From Nitrosomicrobium frigidum (SeqCode) (GTDB lineage Archaea > Thermoproteota > Nitrososphaeria > Nitrososphaerales > Nitrososphaeraceae): a stretch of DNA of 50,772 nt. The position numbers were made by a program, and so were the translations under genes. Below the pieces are notes generated by a model. The model searched no databases and was not told the origin of the DNA. It saw only the letters and a program-made list of their open reading frames with translations. The DNA lies in the NCBI GenBank assembly GCA_023251115.1, contig JAHEZK010000008.1, forward strand, positions 1 through 50,772, read 5' to 3'. Positions 34,838 through 43,578 of this stretch are shown here, piece by piece; position 1 is the stretch's first letter, and each line of letters opens with the position of its first letter.

Positions 34838-34953
34838 CTGTTAAGATAAGCGTAACTCTAATTTTATCCTGTCGTTTTATTTTGTTATAATATCCCACAG
34901 AGAAGATAAAATGAAAGACTTAAAACATGTATGCTTAAACAGGTTATTATTAT

Positions 34954-36216
34954 ATGAAAATAACGGTTTTAGGTTCCGGTAAAGAAGTAGGACGTTCTGG
35001 ATTTATGGTAACATCAGATGGTTCCAATATCTTGTTAGACTATGGAGTGTTATTAAAGAAAGAGCCATCATTTCCAATTCACATTAGACCAAAAGATATC
35101 AGTACTGTTGTTCTTACCCACGCTCATTTGGATCATTCTGGATTTATTCCATCACTTTTTTTATCCAATGCCAACATCTCCGTATTAGGAACAAATCCAA
35201 CCTTTGAACTTTCCAATTTACTTATCGAGGATATGATCAAAATCTCCGGCGATTATCTGCCATTTGATCATGCAGGCTTGTATAATATGATGAATCATTC
35301 AAAAACCCTGCAATATAAGGAAAAGCACTTAATAAATGACATGGAAATTACATTGCACGAATCCGGACATATTATAGGAGGCTCGTCAATAACTGTTGAA
35401 AGTCAGGGCAAGCGAATTTTTTATACGGGAGATATAAACAGCAGGGGGTCAAAATTACTGAGAATGGCGGATTTGGATTTGCCTGAAGTTGATGTCTTAA
35501 TAGTTGAAAGTACGTATTCTCAAACAGAACAGACACCACGAGACCAATCTGAAAAAGCTCTGGTAGAGTTTGCTCATGACGTTGTTGAAAGAGGAGGAAT
35601 CCTTTTCATACCCGCGTTTTCCGTTGAAAGAGCACAAGAGATTGCATCTGTTTTGAAGGCCAGTAATTTCAAATACAAACTGGCAATGGATGGGATGGCA
35701 TTGAAAGCCAATGAAATAATGTTAAGAAATCCATTATTTCTAAAGGATCCAGAAGTGTTCAAAAAAATCCTGTCAGAGATTGAATGGGTGCAGGGATGGC
35801 ATAGGCGAAAACAGTTGATAAAAGAACCTGGAGTAATAATCTCTCCTGCAGGAATGCTGGTAGGTGGAACAGCGCTGTTCTATTTACAGGAAATCGCAAA
35901 AAGTCCTAATAATGGTATAGCTTTAGTTTCGTACCAAGGTAAAGGCACTCCAGGTCGACTTCTACTTGAAAAAAGACTTGTATCATATAATGGAAGAATG
36001 AAAAATAGTCTCGCTGAAGTAAAACATTTTGAATTCTCAGGGCACAGTAGCAGAAGCGAACTGTTTGAAATAGTTGGCAAAATCAAAGGCAATCCCAAAG
36101 TTCTTACAGTTCATGGAGACGATATGTCATGTACCACGTTTGCCAATGAAATCAAAGAAAAGTATGGACATGATGCAATAGCTCCAGACAACGGGCAAAT
36201 TGTAGAAGTAAATTAG
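34954..36216 (+). CDS. Beta-CASP ribonuclease aCPSF2
   Basis: The 420-aa protein combines a metallo-beta-lactamase domain with a beta-CASP insert and lacks the KH domains of aCPSF1/FttA, which marks it as aCPSF2. The metal motifs are VVLTHAHLDHSGFIP, HESGHIIGG and FYTGDINSRGSK. The beta-CASP motifs are FIPAFSVERAQE (A), VIISPAGMLVGGTA (B) and HFEFSGHSSRSEL (C). Related enzymes act as endo- and 5'-3' exonucleases in mRNA turnover. The start is ATG 34954. It is a single gene, divergent from the AK6-type kinase gene. Confidence 0.92.
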   Translation: MKITVLGSGKEVGRSGFMVTSDGSNILLDYGVLLKKEPSFPIHIRPKDISTVVLTHAHLDHSGFIPSLFLSNANISVLGTNPTFELSNLLIEDMIKISGDYLPFDHAGLYNMMNHSKTLQYKEKHLINDMEITLHESGHIIGGSSITVESQGKRIFYTGDINSRGSKLLRMADLDLPEVDVLIVESTYSQTEQTPRDQSEKALVEFAHDVVERGGILFIPAFSVERAQEIASVLKASNFKYKLAMDGMALKANEIMLRNPLFLKDPEVFKKILSEIEWVQGWHRRKQLIKEPGVIISPAGMLVGGTALFYLQEIAKSPNNGIALVSYQGKGTPGRLLLEKRLVSYNGRMKNSLAEVKHFEFSGHSSRSELFEIVGKIKGNPKVLTVHGDDMSCTTFANEIKEKYGHDAIAPDNGQIVEVN

Positions 36217-36306
36217 GAAAAACATGCGAAGTCCAATCTGGATCTGATGCAATGTGAGGAATTGGCTGGAAACTATTTTATAATGTTGATATTTATTCTA
36301 AATTAA

Positions 36307-37545
36307 ATGCAAACTTCTAATTTAACAAAATACCTCATTAATTTTAAGATTGCTTTAATTGTTGCAATATTCAGCTTATTGCTAACTAATTCATTTGTAC
36401 TCGTCTCACACGGTTTGGAGACAAATCAATTATTTTTTGGTGTAAATATGAAAGGATACTATACAAGCATGCCACAGAGCAGAATTATAGGAAGTATTAT
36501 GCCACCGAACTATTTTGACGATAGCTTCAAGCTAATTTCAGAAGCTGGTATGAATCATGTGCGTTTTGTATTTTATTGGGAATCCTATGTAAAAGATCCC
36601 ACGAATTTCATGCTAGAATTGCAATCTGTAGCACAAGCTGCGGATAAACATAACATTAGTGTAATTTATGATAACCATCAATTTCACACTTCATCATGGT
36701 TTAATCCACAAAGAGGAACGGGATTCCCTTCATTCCTCTTTCAGAACAACCCATCCTATCCTGCTGGAAATGGTGGTGGACCTAAATATGAACCTGCAAA
36801 ACTGTGGTGGACAGATTGGTGGAATCGAGCAGTTAAAGATGCAAATGGTACTGATGGATGGACTTTACAAGCTGAATTCTTGGAGAAAATAATTAATACT
36901 TTAGAAAGTCATAAAAGCACTCTAGGTTACGAAATCCTTAGCGAACCACAAGTCCACAATGCTGACCAGTGGGAAAAGATTGGCCAGTACAATACATTTA
37001 TTGTTAATGAATTGAGAAAATTCACGGACAAAGTACTGGCTTATAGCATGAACATCCCAGTTGATCTGAAAAGCCCTATAAACCTAATACCTGAAAACCT
37101 GGCTAAAATGAAGCCACAAAACAGTACAAACGTAGTTTTTAAGGTAAGCATATACGGACTACCAACAGGCTCATATCAACAACAAAGGTTGACTACTTTT
37201 CTCCAGGCTTCAAATATGACAGGTGTTCCCCTATACATAGGAGAATGGAACAATGTTCTACGAGAGAAAAACATTAATGAAGAAGGAGCAACAGTATTTG
37301 AGATAAATCCTTTTGAGAGTGACATTAATCAACAGGAAGCTAATCAGTTTGTCAAGACTTTCAAGGATCTTGGTATTTGGGGGCTAGCTTACTGGAAATG
37401 GGATTATGTTTTACAACAAACTCCGAATTTTAATTTGATTTCAATAAGCGATAACGGGGATATAGTTACTAACAAATATTTTAAACAATTGAAGATTGCA
37501 TTAGACAGTAATTATGGTAGTCAACCTAGTCAAGAGAGTCAATGA
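36307..37545 (+). CDS. Secreted glycoside hydrolase family 5 (cellulase-like)
   Basis: A signal or anchor helix (IALIVAIFSLLLTNSFVLVS) precedes a TIM-barrel GH5 domain. Expected features are GMNHVRFVFYWESY, YDNHQFHTSSWF, the acid/base glutamate in YEILSEPQVHN (usually NEP, here SEP), and the nucleophile in LYIGEWNNVL. The product would act outside the cell on a beta-glycan, perhaps on the cell's own surface or on soil polysaccharides. The Asn-to-Ser change before the acid/base residue is notable and may alter activity. It starts at ATG 36307 and is not in an operon. Confidence 0.85.
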   Translation: MQTSNLTKYLINFKIALIVAIFSLLLTNSFVLVSHGLETNQLFFGVNMKGYYTSMPQSRIIGSIMPPNYFDDSFKLISEAGMNHVRFVFYWESYVKDPTNFMLELQSVAQAADKHNISVIYDNHQFHTSSWFNPQRGTGFPSFLFQNNPSYPAGNGGGPKYEPAKLWWTDWWNRAVKDANGTDGWTLQAEFLEKIINTLESHKSTLGYEILSEPQVHNADQWEKIGQYNTFIVNELRKFTDKVLAYSMNIPVDLKSPINLIPENLAKMKPQNSTNVVFKVSIYGLPTGSYQQQRLTTFLQASNMTGVPLYIGEWNNVLREKNINEEGATVFEINPFESDINQQEANQFVKTFKDLGIWGLAYWKWDYVLQQTPNFNLISISDNGDIVTNKYFKQLKIALDSNYGSQPSQESQ

Positions 37546-37603
37546 TACAACGAAGTAATATAATTTATTTTTGATTGTGTAAAATGCATCACCCTGATTT
37601 CTA

Positions 37604-37819
37604 ATGATAGTAAAAAATACTGATCCATACAAAATAAAAAAATGCATAACATGTAAGAAAGAAATTCCGCTCCAAGAAAAATATTTTACATATCCATTGT
37701 CATTTCAATGTATATGCTTAGGTTGTTCACTGAAAGAAATTCCCAAGATAATTGAAGTTCTAGAAGCGGATTTGGAGAAAACAAGAGGATTGCTAAATTC
37801 AGATACGAGTGCTGTTTAA
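37604..37819 (+). CDS. Small cysteine-rich protein (71 aa)
   Basis: CITC near the N-terminus pairs with CICLGC after a 22-residue loop, a pattern for a single zinc site. The C-terminal half is helical (IPKIIEVLEADLEKTRGLLN). The start is ATG 37604. It lies 12 bp upstream of the OGG1-like gene, same strand, suggesting co-transcription and a possible link to DNA repair. The family is not recognised. Confidence 0.7.
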   Translation: MIVKNTDPYKIKKCITCKKEIPLQEKYFTYPLSFQCICLGCSLKEIPKIIEVLEADLEKTRGLLNSDTSAV

Positions 37820-37831
37820 TAACAAGCCCCT

Positions 37832-38710
37832 ATGCTGTCTAATTCAAAATTTAATCCTGAAATTAGTATCAATAGTGGACAGATGTTTTTATGGGAAAAA
37901 CATAAAAATACGTGGTATGGAATCTATGGAGATCATGTTCTGAAATTTTCATTTAAAAATAATGAAGTAATATTTTATTCAACGCCCGGGTTTGATAATT
38001 GGGAAAATTTCATTTTTAGGTTAGACGATAATATTCATAATATTTTTTCCAACTTTTCCAATGATACTTTTCTGCTTAAATTAGTTAAAAAATATAATGG
38101 ATTACGTCTGTTACGTCAGGATCCCCACCAATGTATGATTTCTTTTGCATGTTCAAGTAATACAAACATCTCAATGATACGTATTATGCTAAAAAATTTA
38201 TCTATGAAATTTGGTACGAAAAAAGAGATTGATAATCAAATATTCTTTACCTTCCCCTCAATGAAAAATCTGTACAACGCATCAATCAACGAATTATGCT
38301 CCTGTAGTGTTGGGTATAGAGCAAAAGCTATTAAATCTATTGCTGAAAAAATTGTCTCAGGACAGCTAACAACTGATGAATTAAATCGCTGTAAATATGA
38401 TGAGGCCAGAGCATTACTTACAAGTATATACGGAATTGGAAACAAAATTGCCGACTGTATATTGTTGTTTTCTCTAGAAAAGACGGAGGCATTTCCAATT
38501 GACGTGTGGATGGGCCGTGCAATAGTAATGTACTACAAAAAATTAATCGATAGTAGAAATGTCACGTTTATGAACGAAAACAAGAAACTAAGCAATAACC
38601 AATATTCAGTTTTGTCAGAAATAATGAGAAAGCATTTTGGTAAATACGGCGGCTATGCCCAACAGTATCTCTATTACCACATTCGAAATATCAAAAATAA
38701 AAAATGGTAA
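37832..38710 (+). CDS. ogg: 8-oxoguanine DNA glycosylase (OGG1-type HhH-GPD)
   Basis: This enzyme removes 8-oxoguanine from DNA and cuts the strand. The N-terminal part starts with the OGG_N pattern SINSGQMFLWEK. The helix-hairpin-helix and catalytic motif reads SIYGIGNKIADCILLFS, where the lysine in NKIADC is the expected catalytic one, followed by AFPIDVWMGRAI with the catalytic aspartate. The length of 292 aa fits eukaryote-like archaeal OGG1. The start is ATG 37832. Confidence 0.92.
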   Translation: MLSNSKFNPEISINSGQMFLWEKHKNTWYGIYGDHVLKFSFKNNEVIFYSTPGFDNWENFIFRLDDNIHNIFSNFSNDTFLLKLVKKYNGLRLLRQDPHQCMISFACSSNTNISMIRIMLKNLSMKFGTKKEIDNQIFFTFPSMKNLYNASINELCSCSVGYRAKAIKSIAEKIVSGQLTTDELNRCKYDEARALLTSIYGIGNKIADCILLFSLEKTEAFPIDVWMGRAIVMYYKKLIDSRNVTFMNENKKLSNNQYSVLSEIMRKHFGKYGGYAQQYLYYHIRNIKNKKW

Positions 38711-38756
38711 CATCAATCACATTCAAAAACGCATCTTTGTATGTCAACTATGTTTC

Positions 38757-39590
38757 TTATCCAAATTCAATTCTCCATAAGGAAACTAAATTGGATTTGA
38801 TCTCGCTATTTTTGGAAAGTTGTTGATTTTCAAAATATCCGTATCCACATTCATCCATTACCTGTTCAAAATCATACTCGGTTAGGTCCTTTTTTTGGTT
38901 ATGAGTTAACGCATCCCTAATTTTATCAGTATGTTCTATATTCTTTGTGTAAACATACCATAGATTGTGCGCCCCGCGTAGATCAAATAGGTAATCGTAC
39001 AATTCCTTTGACATCTTGGTATAATATTTATTCATAATCACGTGGTTTACATCCATCCATGATGGAGTTCTCCACCAAGCTATCCTTTCAAAACCAAACT
39101 CCTCGAACTCAGCTCCCAAACTAATTCCTTGGTCAAGAGTTGTTACTATGACGTCTGTTTTACTTGCCACAGCTTTTCTAAAATCAACTCCAGGGTCCAT
39201 CCATCCTACAAATATTACATCATACTTTTCATTCAAATCCAACGATACATCTTTAATATGAATATAGTCTGGCTTTACCCTGTTAAATTCATAGAAAATG
39301 CCAGCATCCTTTTCTATGCCAATAGCATCTGGTATAAATTCTCTAATTTTTTCCAAGAAATCTCCATATCCACATCCCACATCCAAATATCTTGGATTTG
39401 GAGAAATTGATTTTGCTAGTGCAACCACACGCAGCACGTCTACTTTTCGATAACCAAAATACGTACCGCAAATATATGGAAATATGAAACGTTCGTGTAA
39501 AGGAGAAACGAAAGAATTTCTAAACTTTCTTAACTCACTATAAGCTTCATATAGTTTTCTGGTACTGTACGTCTTGGTATTGTATGTCAT
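38757..39590 (-). CDS. SAM-dependent methyltransferase, copy A (277 aa)
   Basis: The Rossmann SAM-binding motif I is PRYLDVGCGYGDFLEKIRE (about residues 78-96). The acidic end of strand 2 follows in DAIGIEKDAG, and strand 4 reads YDVIFVGWMDPGVDF. The substrate is unknown. The adjacent upstream gene (copy B) encodes a paralogue with a 110-residue identical central block; the flanks differ. The two genes are 1 bp apart and must be one operon, with copy B first. It starts at ATG 39590 and ends facing the OGG1 gene. Confidence 0.82.
   Translation of the reverse strand: MTYNTKTYSTRKLYEAYSELRKFRNSFVSPLHERFIFPYICGTYFGYRKVDVLRVVALAKSISPNPRYLDVGCGYGDFLEKIREFIPDAIGIEKDAGIFYEFNRVKPDYIHIKDVSLDLNEKYDVIFVGWMDPGVDFRKAVASKTDVIVTTLDQGISLGAEFEEFGFERIAWWRTPSWMDVNHVIMNKYYTKMSKELYDYLFDLRGAHNLWYVYTKNIEHTDKIRDALTHNQKKDLTEYDFEQVMDECGYGYFENQQLSKNSEIKSNLVSLWRIEFG
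39166..39497. repeat. 332-bp direct repeat, copy A
   Basis: It matches 40010-40341 at a constant offset of 844 bp with a single difference (CTCCAGG versus CTCCTGG). It encodes the SAM-binding core of methyltransferase A. Sequence on both sides diverges sharply, apart from a second near-identical stretch of about 45 bp at about 39055-39103. Confidence 0.95.
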
Positions 39591-39591
39591 T

Positions 39592-40419
39592 TTAGTTAAA
39601 GGATACCTTCCATAAAGCTCTCTTCAGCGTTAAGATTGGAAGTTCTTCATTATAATGAAATCCACATTCATCCATTACCCCTTCAAAATCATACTTGTCA
39701 ACGTCTAAAGAAAGCTCAGATTCCTTTTTAATCCGCGACCTTAACATGTCATGTATAATCGAGGACAAGTCTTCTTTTGCGTATACATACCACATTGTAT
39801 GCGCAGACCGCAAATTGAATAATCCTTTTTTTATCTCATTTGCAAGTGGTGTATAATAATTATTCATAATCTGATAATTTACATCTATCCATGATGGAGT
39901 TCTCCACCAAGCTATCCTTTCAAAACCAAACTCTTCGTATTCACATCCACCATTTATACCACATTGACCTCCTGTATCAAAATTAGTAATAATACAATTG
40001 GTAGATCGTGCCACAGCTTTTCTAAAATCAACTCCTGGGTCCATCCATCCTACAAATATTACATCATACTTTTCATTCAAATCCAACGATACATCTTTAA
40101 TATGAATATAGTCTGGCTTTACCCTGTTAAATTCATAGAAAATGCCAGCATCCTTTTCTATGCCAATAGCATCTGGTATAAATTCTCTAATTTTTTCCAA
40201 GAAATCTCCATATCCACATCCCACATCCAAATATCTTGGATTTGGAGAAATTGATTTTGCTAGTGCAACCACACGCAGCACGTCTACTTTTCGATAACCA
40301 AAATACGTACCGCAAATATATGGAAATATGAAACGTTCGTGAAATGTAAATTTGCTATTTTTTCTGAACTCTTGATATTTTAAGTATGCTCCACGAAGAT
40401 CGTTAATTTGAAAAGGCAT
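39592..40419 (-). CDS. SAM-dependent methyltransferase, copy B (275 aa)
   Basis: It has the same fold as copy A: motif I YLDVGCGYGDFLEKI and strand 4 YDVIFVGWMDPGVDF. The N-terminal 27 residues and the region after about residue 140 differ from copy A. Around residues 147-160 it carries a cysteine/glycine-rich insert (FDTGGQCGINGGCEYEEFG) absent from copy A. The different termini with an identical core suggest two substrates or two states of one enzyme. It starts at ATG 40419 and is first in the two-gene operon. Confidence 0.82.
   Translation of the reverse strand: MPFQINDLRGAYLKYQEFRKNSKFTFHERFIFPYICGTYFGYRKVDVLRVVALAKSISPNPRYLDVGCGYGDFLEKIREFIPDAIGIEKDAGIFYEFNRVKPDYIHIKDVSLDLNEKYDVIFVGWMDPGVDFRKAVARSTNCIITNFDTGGQCGINGGCEYEEFGFERIAWWRTPSWIDVNYQIMNNYYTPLANEIKKGLFNLRSAHTMWYVYAKEDLSSIIHDMLRSRIKKESELSLDVDKYDFEGVMDECGFHYNEELPILTLKRALWKVSFN
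40010..40341. repeat. 332-bp direct repeat, copy B
   Basis: This is the partner of 39166-39497, with one mismatch seen by direct comparison of the two stretches. It covers the SAM-binding core of methyltransferase B. Confidence 0.95.
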
Positions 40420-40560
40420 ACATTAATAGATTAGAAATTTTACTCAAATTTAACCTATTATTTTAATTTTAAATAACATGGCAATTTGAAAACTAATCGA
40501 CAAACTTGTTTAGTATCAAATTGCCAAAAGGCTTATAAAGTTCTTCTCTGACTTTTCATT

Positions 40561-40785
40561 ATGACTCGTTCATTTGAAGATTGGTGGAAAACTGTTCCCG
40601 GTGATCTGCAGGCAAAATCTCGTAAAGGTGATGAAGGAAACAAACCATTGTTAAACCAGGTTAACTATGTTTTACTTCATCTTCATTTAGCTGGAAAGCA
40701 CGATGCAAAACCTAGTCACGATGAATTGAAGGACTGGCTTCACAGCGGTCAGGTCGATGTACTAAGGATGGCACCTAAGAAGTAA
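40561..40785 (+). CDS. Small conserved-looking protein (74 aa)
   Basis: The protein is soluble, rich in charged residues, Trp and His (FEDWWKTVPGDLQ, LHLHLAGKHDAKPSHDEL, KDWLHSGQVDVLRMAP). It has no cysteine and no membrane segment. A TATA-like TTTAAATAA near 40468-40476 is rather far upstream. Its G/C-richer, well-structured codons suggest a real and well-expressed gene. The family is not recognised. ATG at 40561 is the start; a T-rich terminator follows the stop. Confidence 0.72.
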   Translation: MTRSFEDWWKTVPGDLQAKSRKGDEGNKPLLNQVNYVLLHLHLAGKHDAKPSHDELKDWLHSGQVDVLRMAPKK

Positions 40786-40793
40786 CTTTCCAT

Positions 40794-40812
40794 TTCATTT
40801 CCTTTTTTTTCA
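40794..40812 (+). terminator. T-rich transcription terminator after the 74-aa gene
   Basis: The stretch TTTCATTTCCTTTTTTTTC, starting 9 bp after the stop codon, is a pyrimidine/T tract of the kind that ends archaeal transcription. No hairpin is needed or seen. Confidence 0.5.
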
Positions 40813-40853
40813 TATATTGCTGTTTTATTATAACACTGTTTTGTAAACTACAT

Positions 40854-40869
40854 AGTGTTTAAATAGTTT
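40854..40869 (+). promoter_or_regulatory. Promoter core of the second ferredoxin gene
   Basis: AGTGTTTAAATAGTTT, with TATA box TTTAAATA, lies 32-47 bp before the TTG start. It is identical to the minus-strand promoter 16-mer at 15170-15185. Confidence 0.6.
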
Positions 40870-40900
40870 AAAACATATGGTCCTTTAGTGATTTAGTAGA

Positions 40901-41194
40901 TTGCCTATTGCAATACTTCCAGATGTTGATGAACAAAGATGTATTGGCTGTGCTCTATGTGTAGAAATATGTACTGCTCTTGGTCCAGATGTATTGAGGG
41001 TAAAACCAGTAGAGGGATGGAAGAGAGGTAAAGCTTTTGTATTCTATCCTGAAAGATGCATTTCAGATGGTGCATGTCTAGGCGTTTGTCCAACTCATGC
41101 TATATTCTGGATGAGACCAATGGAATATACACCAGGACAACCAGTTGCTTTACACAAGAACGGTGTATTCGACAAGGGTTGGGAAGAAGGCTAA
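40901..41194 (+). CDS. Dicluster ferredoxin with an Asp-type cluster, second copy
   Basis: It has 97 aa, the same length as the paralogue at 14848-15141, with only scattered substitutions, mostly conservative and near the C-terminus (for example ALHKNGVFDKGWEEG). Cluster I is CIGCALCVEIC; cluster II is CISDGACLGVCP, again with Asp for the second Cys. The start is TTG here and ATG in the first copy. It is flanked by T-rich terminators on both sides, so it is monocistronic. Two near-identical ferredoxins suggest high demand or partner-specific electron transfer. Confidence 0.93.
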   Translation: MPIAILPDVDEQRCIGCALCVEICTALGPDVLRVKPVEGWKRGKAFVFYPERCISDGACLGVCPTHAIFWMRPMEYTPGQPVALHKNGVFDKGWEEG

Positions 41195-41212
41195 GAAATT
41201 TTCACATACCTT

Positions 41213-41233
41213 CATTTTTTAATTTTATTTTTA
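41213..41233 (+). terminator. T-rich terminator after the second ferredoxin
   Basis: Two T tracts (CATTTTTTAATTTTATTTTT) begin about 18 bp after the ferredoxin stop codon. This is typical of an archaeal terminator. Confidence 0.5.
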
Positions 41234-41398
41234 GATATTGATAATTTAATCTAATTATAAAAGTACAACGCTATCTGAACTATCCTTAAATGTTCATTCA
41301 TTCACTAACTTGTCATTAACAGATGGTTAGTTATACAATCAGTCCAAACTAGTGTCAAGCTTTCTGAAATTAGCATCTTTGGAAATTGAATTCTAAAC

Positions 41399-42016
41399 TT
41401 AAACTAAATATTTATTATAATCCACAACTCTCGAAGCTTTTTCATAATCTAATATCTGATCGTTTAAACTCAGCGTAAAACCGATCTCATCTATCCCTTC
41501 CAAGAGCATTTTTTTCCTGGTCGGATCGATATTGAAGTTCATTTTTTTCCCAGATATAGAAATTGTTTGCTTATCTAAGCTTATTTCTGCAATTACGTCA
41601 TCAGTGTGTACTAAATTAAAAATGTATTCTATTTCACTTTGACTCAAGTATATAGGCAATAATCCTCTTTTAAAGCAGTTATTATAGAATATGTCTGCAA
41701 ACGAGGAGGCGATTACAACCCTAATACCATAATCAAACAATGCCCAAACGGCATGTTCCCTGGAACTTCCACATCCAAAGTTATCTCTTGTCAATAAGAT
41801 TTGTCTTTTCTCAAATTTTGGGTCATTGAGAATAAAGTCCTTCTTAGGTCTTCCATCATGGCCAAAACGCCGATCATAAAAAAGAAAGTCACCATATCCA
41901 CTTTTTTGGATGAGTTTCAGAAATTGTTTTGGTATTATCTGATCAGTATCTACGTTCATCATGTCCAACGGAATCATTTGGCTTTTGATATCAACAAAGC
42001 GTTCCACATTTATCAC
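41399..42016 (-). CDS. leuD: 3-isopropylmalate dehydratase, small subunit
   Basis: LeuD pairs with LeuC to isomerise 2- to 3-isopropylmalate in leucine synthesis. The 205-aa swivel-domain protein has VDTDQIIPKQFLK, LLTRDNFGCGSSREHAVWAL and VVIASSFADIFYNNCFKRGLLPI, the standard motifs of bacterial-type LeuD (about 200 aa, versus about 165 in the archaeal type). The start is GTG 42016, 4 bp after the leuC stop, so translation is probably coupled. Confidence 0.95.
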   Translation of the reverse strand: MINVERFVDIKSQMIPLDMMNVDTDQIIPKQFLKLIQKSGYGDFLFYDRRFGHDGRPKKDFILNDPKFEKRQILLTRDNFGCGSSREHAVWALFDYGIRVVIASSFADIFYNNCFKRGLLPIYLSQSEIEYIFNLVHTDDVIAEISLDKQTISISGKKMNFNIDPTRKKMLLEGIDEIGFTLSLNDQILDYEKASRVVDYNKYLV

Positions 42017-42020
42017 CAGA

Positions 42021-43457
42021 TTATAACCAATCTCTTACATCAACAAAATGTCCTTCTAAGGCACATGCTGCAGCCATTATTGGACTTACAAGATGTGTTC
42101 TTCCGCCAGCACCTTGTCTACCCTCAAAATTCCTATTAGACGTACTTGCGCAACGTTCACCTGGTAATAAAATGTCAGGATTCATTCCAAGACACATACT
42201 GCAACCTGACTCCCTCCACTCAAAACCTGAATCCTTGAAAACTGTATCCAGTCCAAGCTTTTCAGCATCTGATTTGACCTTTTGGGATCCTGGAACTACC
42301 ATGGCTCTTACTTTGGTAGATACCTTTCTTCCTTTAACAACTAATGATGCTTCTATAAGATCTTCTAATCGTGAATTCGTACAAGATCCTATAAAGACTC
42401 TGTCAACGTGCAAATTAGTCAGGGGCGTTCCTGGCTCTAAATTCATGTATTCCAGCGCTCTGACAGCCAGCTTCCTCTTGTTCTCATTGCCTTGAGCAAA
42501 TTCCTCCGGGGAAGGGATAGAGTCGGTTATGTCAGCAACCATGGACGGGTTTGTGCCCCAAGTTACTTGAGGTGCAAGATCAGTAACATTAATCGTTTCA
42601 ACTCGATCAAATTTTGCGTTAGCGTCACTTTTCAGATTTGCCGTCCAAAATTCTATCAGTCCTTCCAATTCTGTTTCTTTGGGAGCATATCTCCTTCCCT
42701 TTAGATAATTGAATGTGGTTTCGTCAGGTGCAATTAATCCAGCTCTCGCTCCCCCTTCAATAGACATATTGCATATAGTCATTCGCTGTTCCATTGATAA
42801 TCTAGAAATTACATCTCCTCTGTATTCGATTACAGTACCAGTACCTCCATCCGTACCTATTTTACGAATAATCTTGAGTATGATATCCTTAGAGGTTATA
42901 GCATGACTTTTTCTCGGGTTGCCTTCGATTTTGATTAAGAAAGATTTAGGTTTGTACATCCATATACATTGAGTAGCCAGAACATGCTCGACCTCGCTAG
43001 TTCCAATTCCAAAGGCAAGAGCTCCGAATGCACCATGCGTTGATGTATGACTGTCACCGCAAACAATGGTAGTACCAGGCAATGTGAAACCAAGTTCTGG
43101 TCCAATGACATGAACTATACCTTGCTCTGGACTATTAATGTCATAGATAGTTATCCCAAATTCTTTACAATTTCTTGTAAGCGTTTCCAATTGCATCTTC
43201 GATACACTATCAACTATGGGAAGTGTTCTATTTTCAGTCGAAACATTATGGTCCGTCGTCGCAATGGTTAATTCGGGGTGCCTTACCTGTCTGCCGCTTT
43301 GCTTTAGACTTGCAAAAGCTTGAGGAGACGTAACTTCATGTACTAGGTGCCGGTCAACATAAATTAATGAAGGGGCATTTGTGTCGCCAGTATTTTTATT
43401 TCCATCGTCTATAACCACATGACTATCCCAAACCTTTTCAAAGAGCGTTTTTCCCAT
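42021..43457 (-). CDS. leuC: 3-isopropylmalate dehydratase, large subunit
   Basis: This aconitase-family enzyme carries a [4Fe-4S] cluster. The cluster cysteines are in [14 protein letters not shown] and [12 protein letters not shown], and the active-site region [20 protein letters not shown] is intact. [20 protein letters not shown] is also present. At about 478 aa and starting [15 protein letters not shown], it is the longer bacterial-type LeuC, not the shorter archaeal/HacA type. I chose ATG 43457, as family members start MGKT; ATG 43466 is in frame. Confidence 0.95.
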   Translation of the reverse strand: MGKTLFEKVWDSHVVIDDGNKNTGDTNAPSLIYVDRHLVHEVTSPQAFASLKQSGRQVRHPELTIATTDHNVSTENRTLPIVDSVSKMQLETLTRNCKEFGITIYDINSPEQGIVHVIGPELGFTLPGTTIVCGDSHTSTHGAFGALAFGIGTSEVEHVLATQCIWMYKPKSFLIKIEGNPRKSHAITSKDIILKIIRKIGTDGGTGTVIEYRGDVISRLSMEQRMTICNMSIEGGARAGLIAPDETTFNYLKGRRYAPKETELEGLIEFWTANLKSDANAKFDRVETINVTDLAPQVTWGTNPSMVADITDSIPSPEEFAQGNENKRKLAVRALEYMNLEPGTPLTNLHVDRVFIGSCTNSRLEDLIEASLVVKGRKVSTKVRAMVVPGSQKVKSDAEKLGLDTVFKDSGFEWRESGCSMCLGMNPDILLPGERCASTSNRNFEGRQGAGGRTHLVSPIMAAACALEGHFVDVRDWL

Positions 43458-43545
43458 TATCAACATATTGTTAGTTGATTCCGAATATAATCATATTACT
43501 AGCAGTGTCTGATTTGCGATAAAAATTAAACTACAAAGTGACAAT

Positions 43546-43560
43546 GCTTAAATTTAGTAT
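43546..43560 (+). promoter_or_regulatory. TATA region of the proteasome beta gene
   Basis: GCTTAAATTTAGTAT lies about 20-33 bases before ATG 43579, the spacing for a leaderless start there. This argues for ATG 43579 over the in-frame GTG at 43573. Confidence 0.4.
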
Positions 43561-43578
43561 TCATAGAAATTAGTGCTA

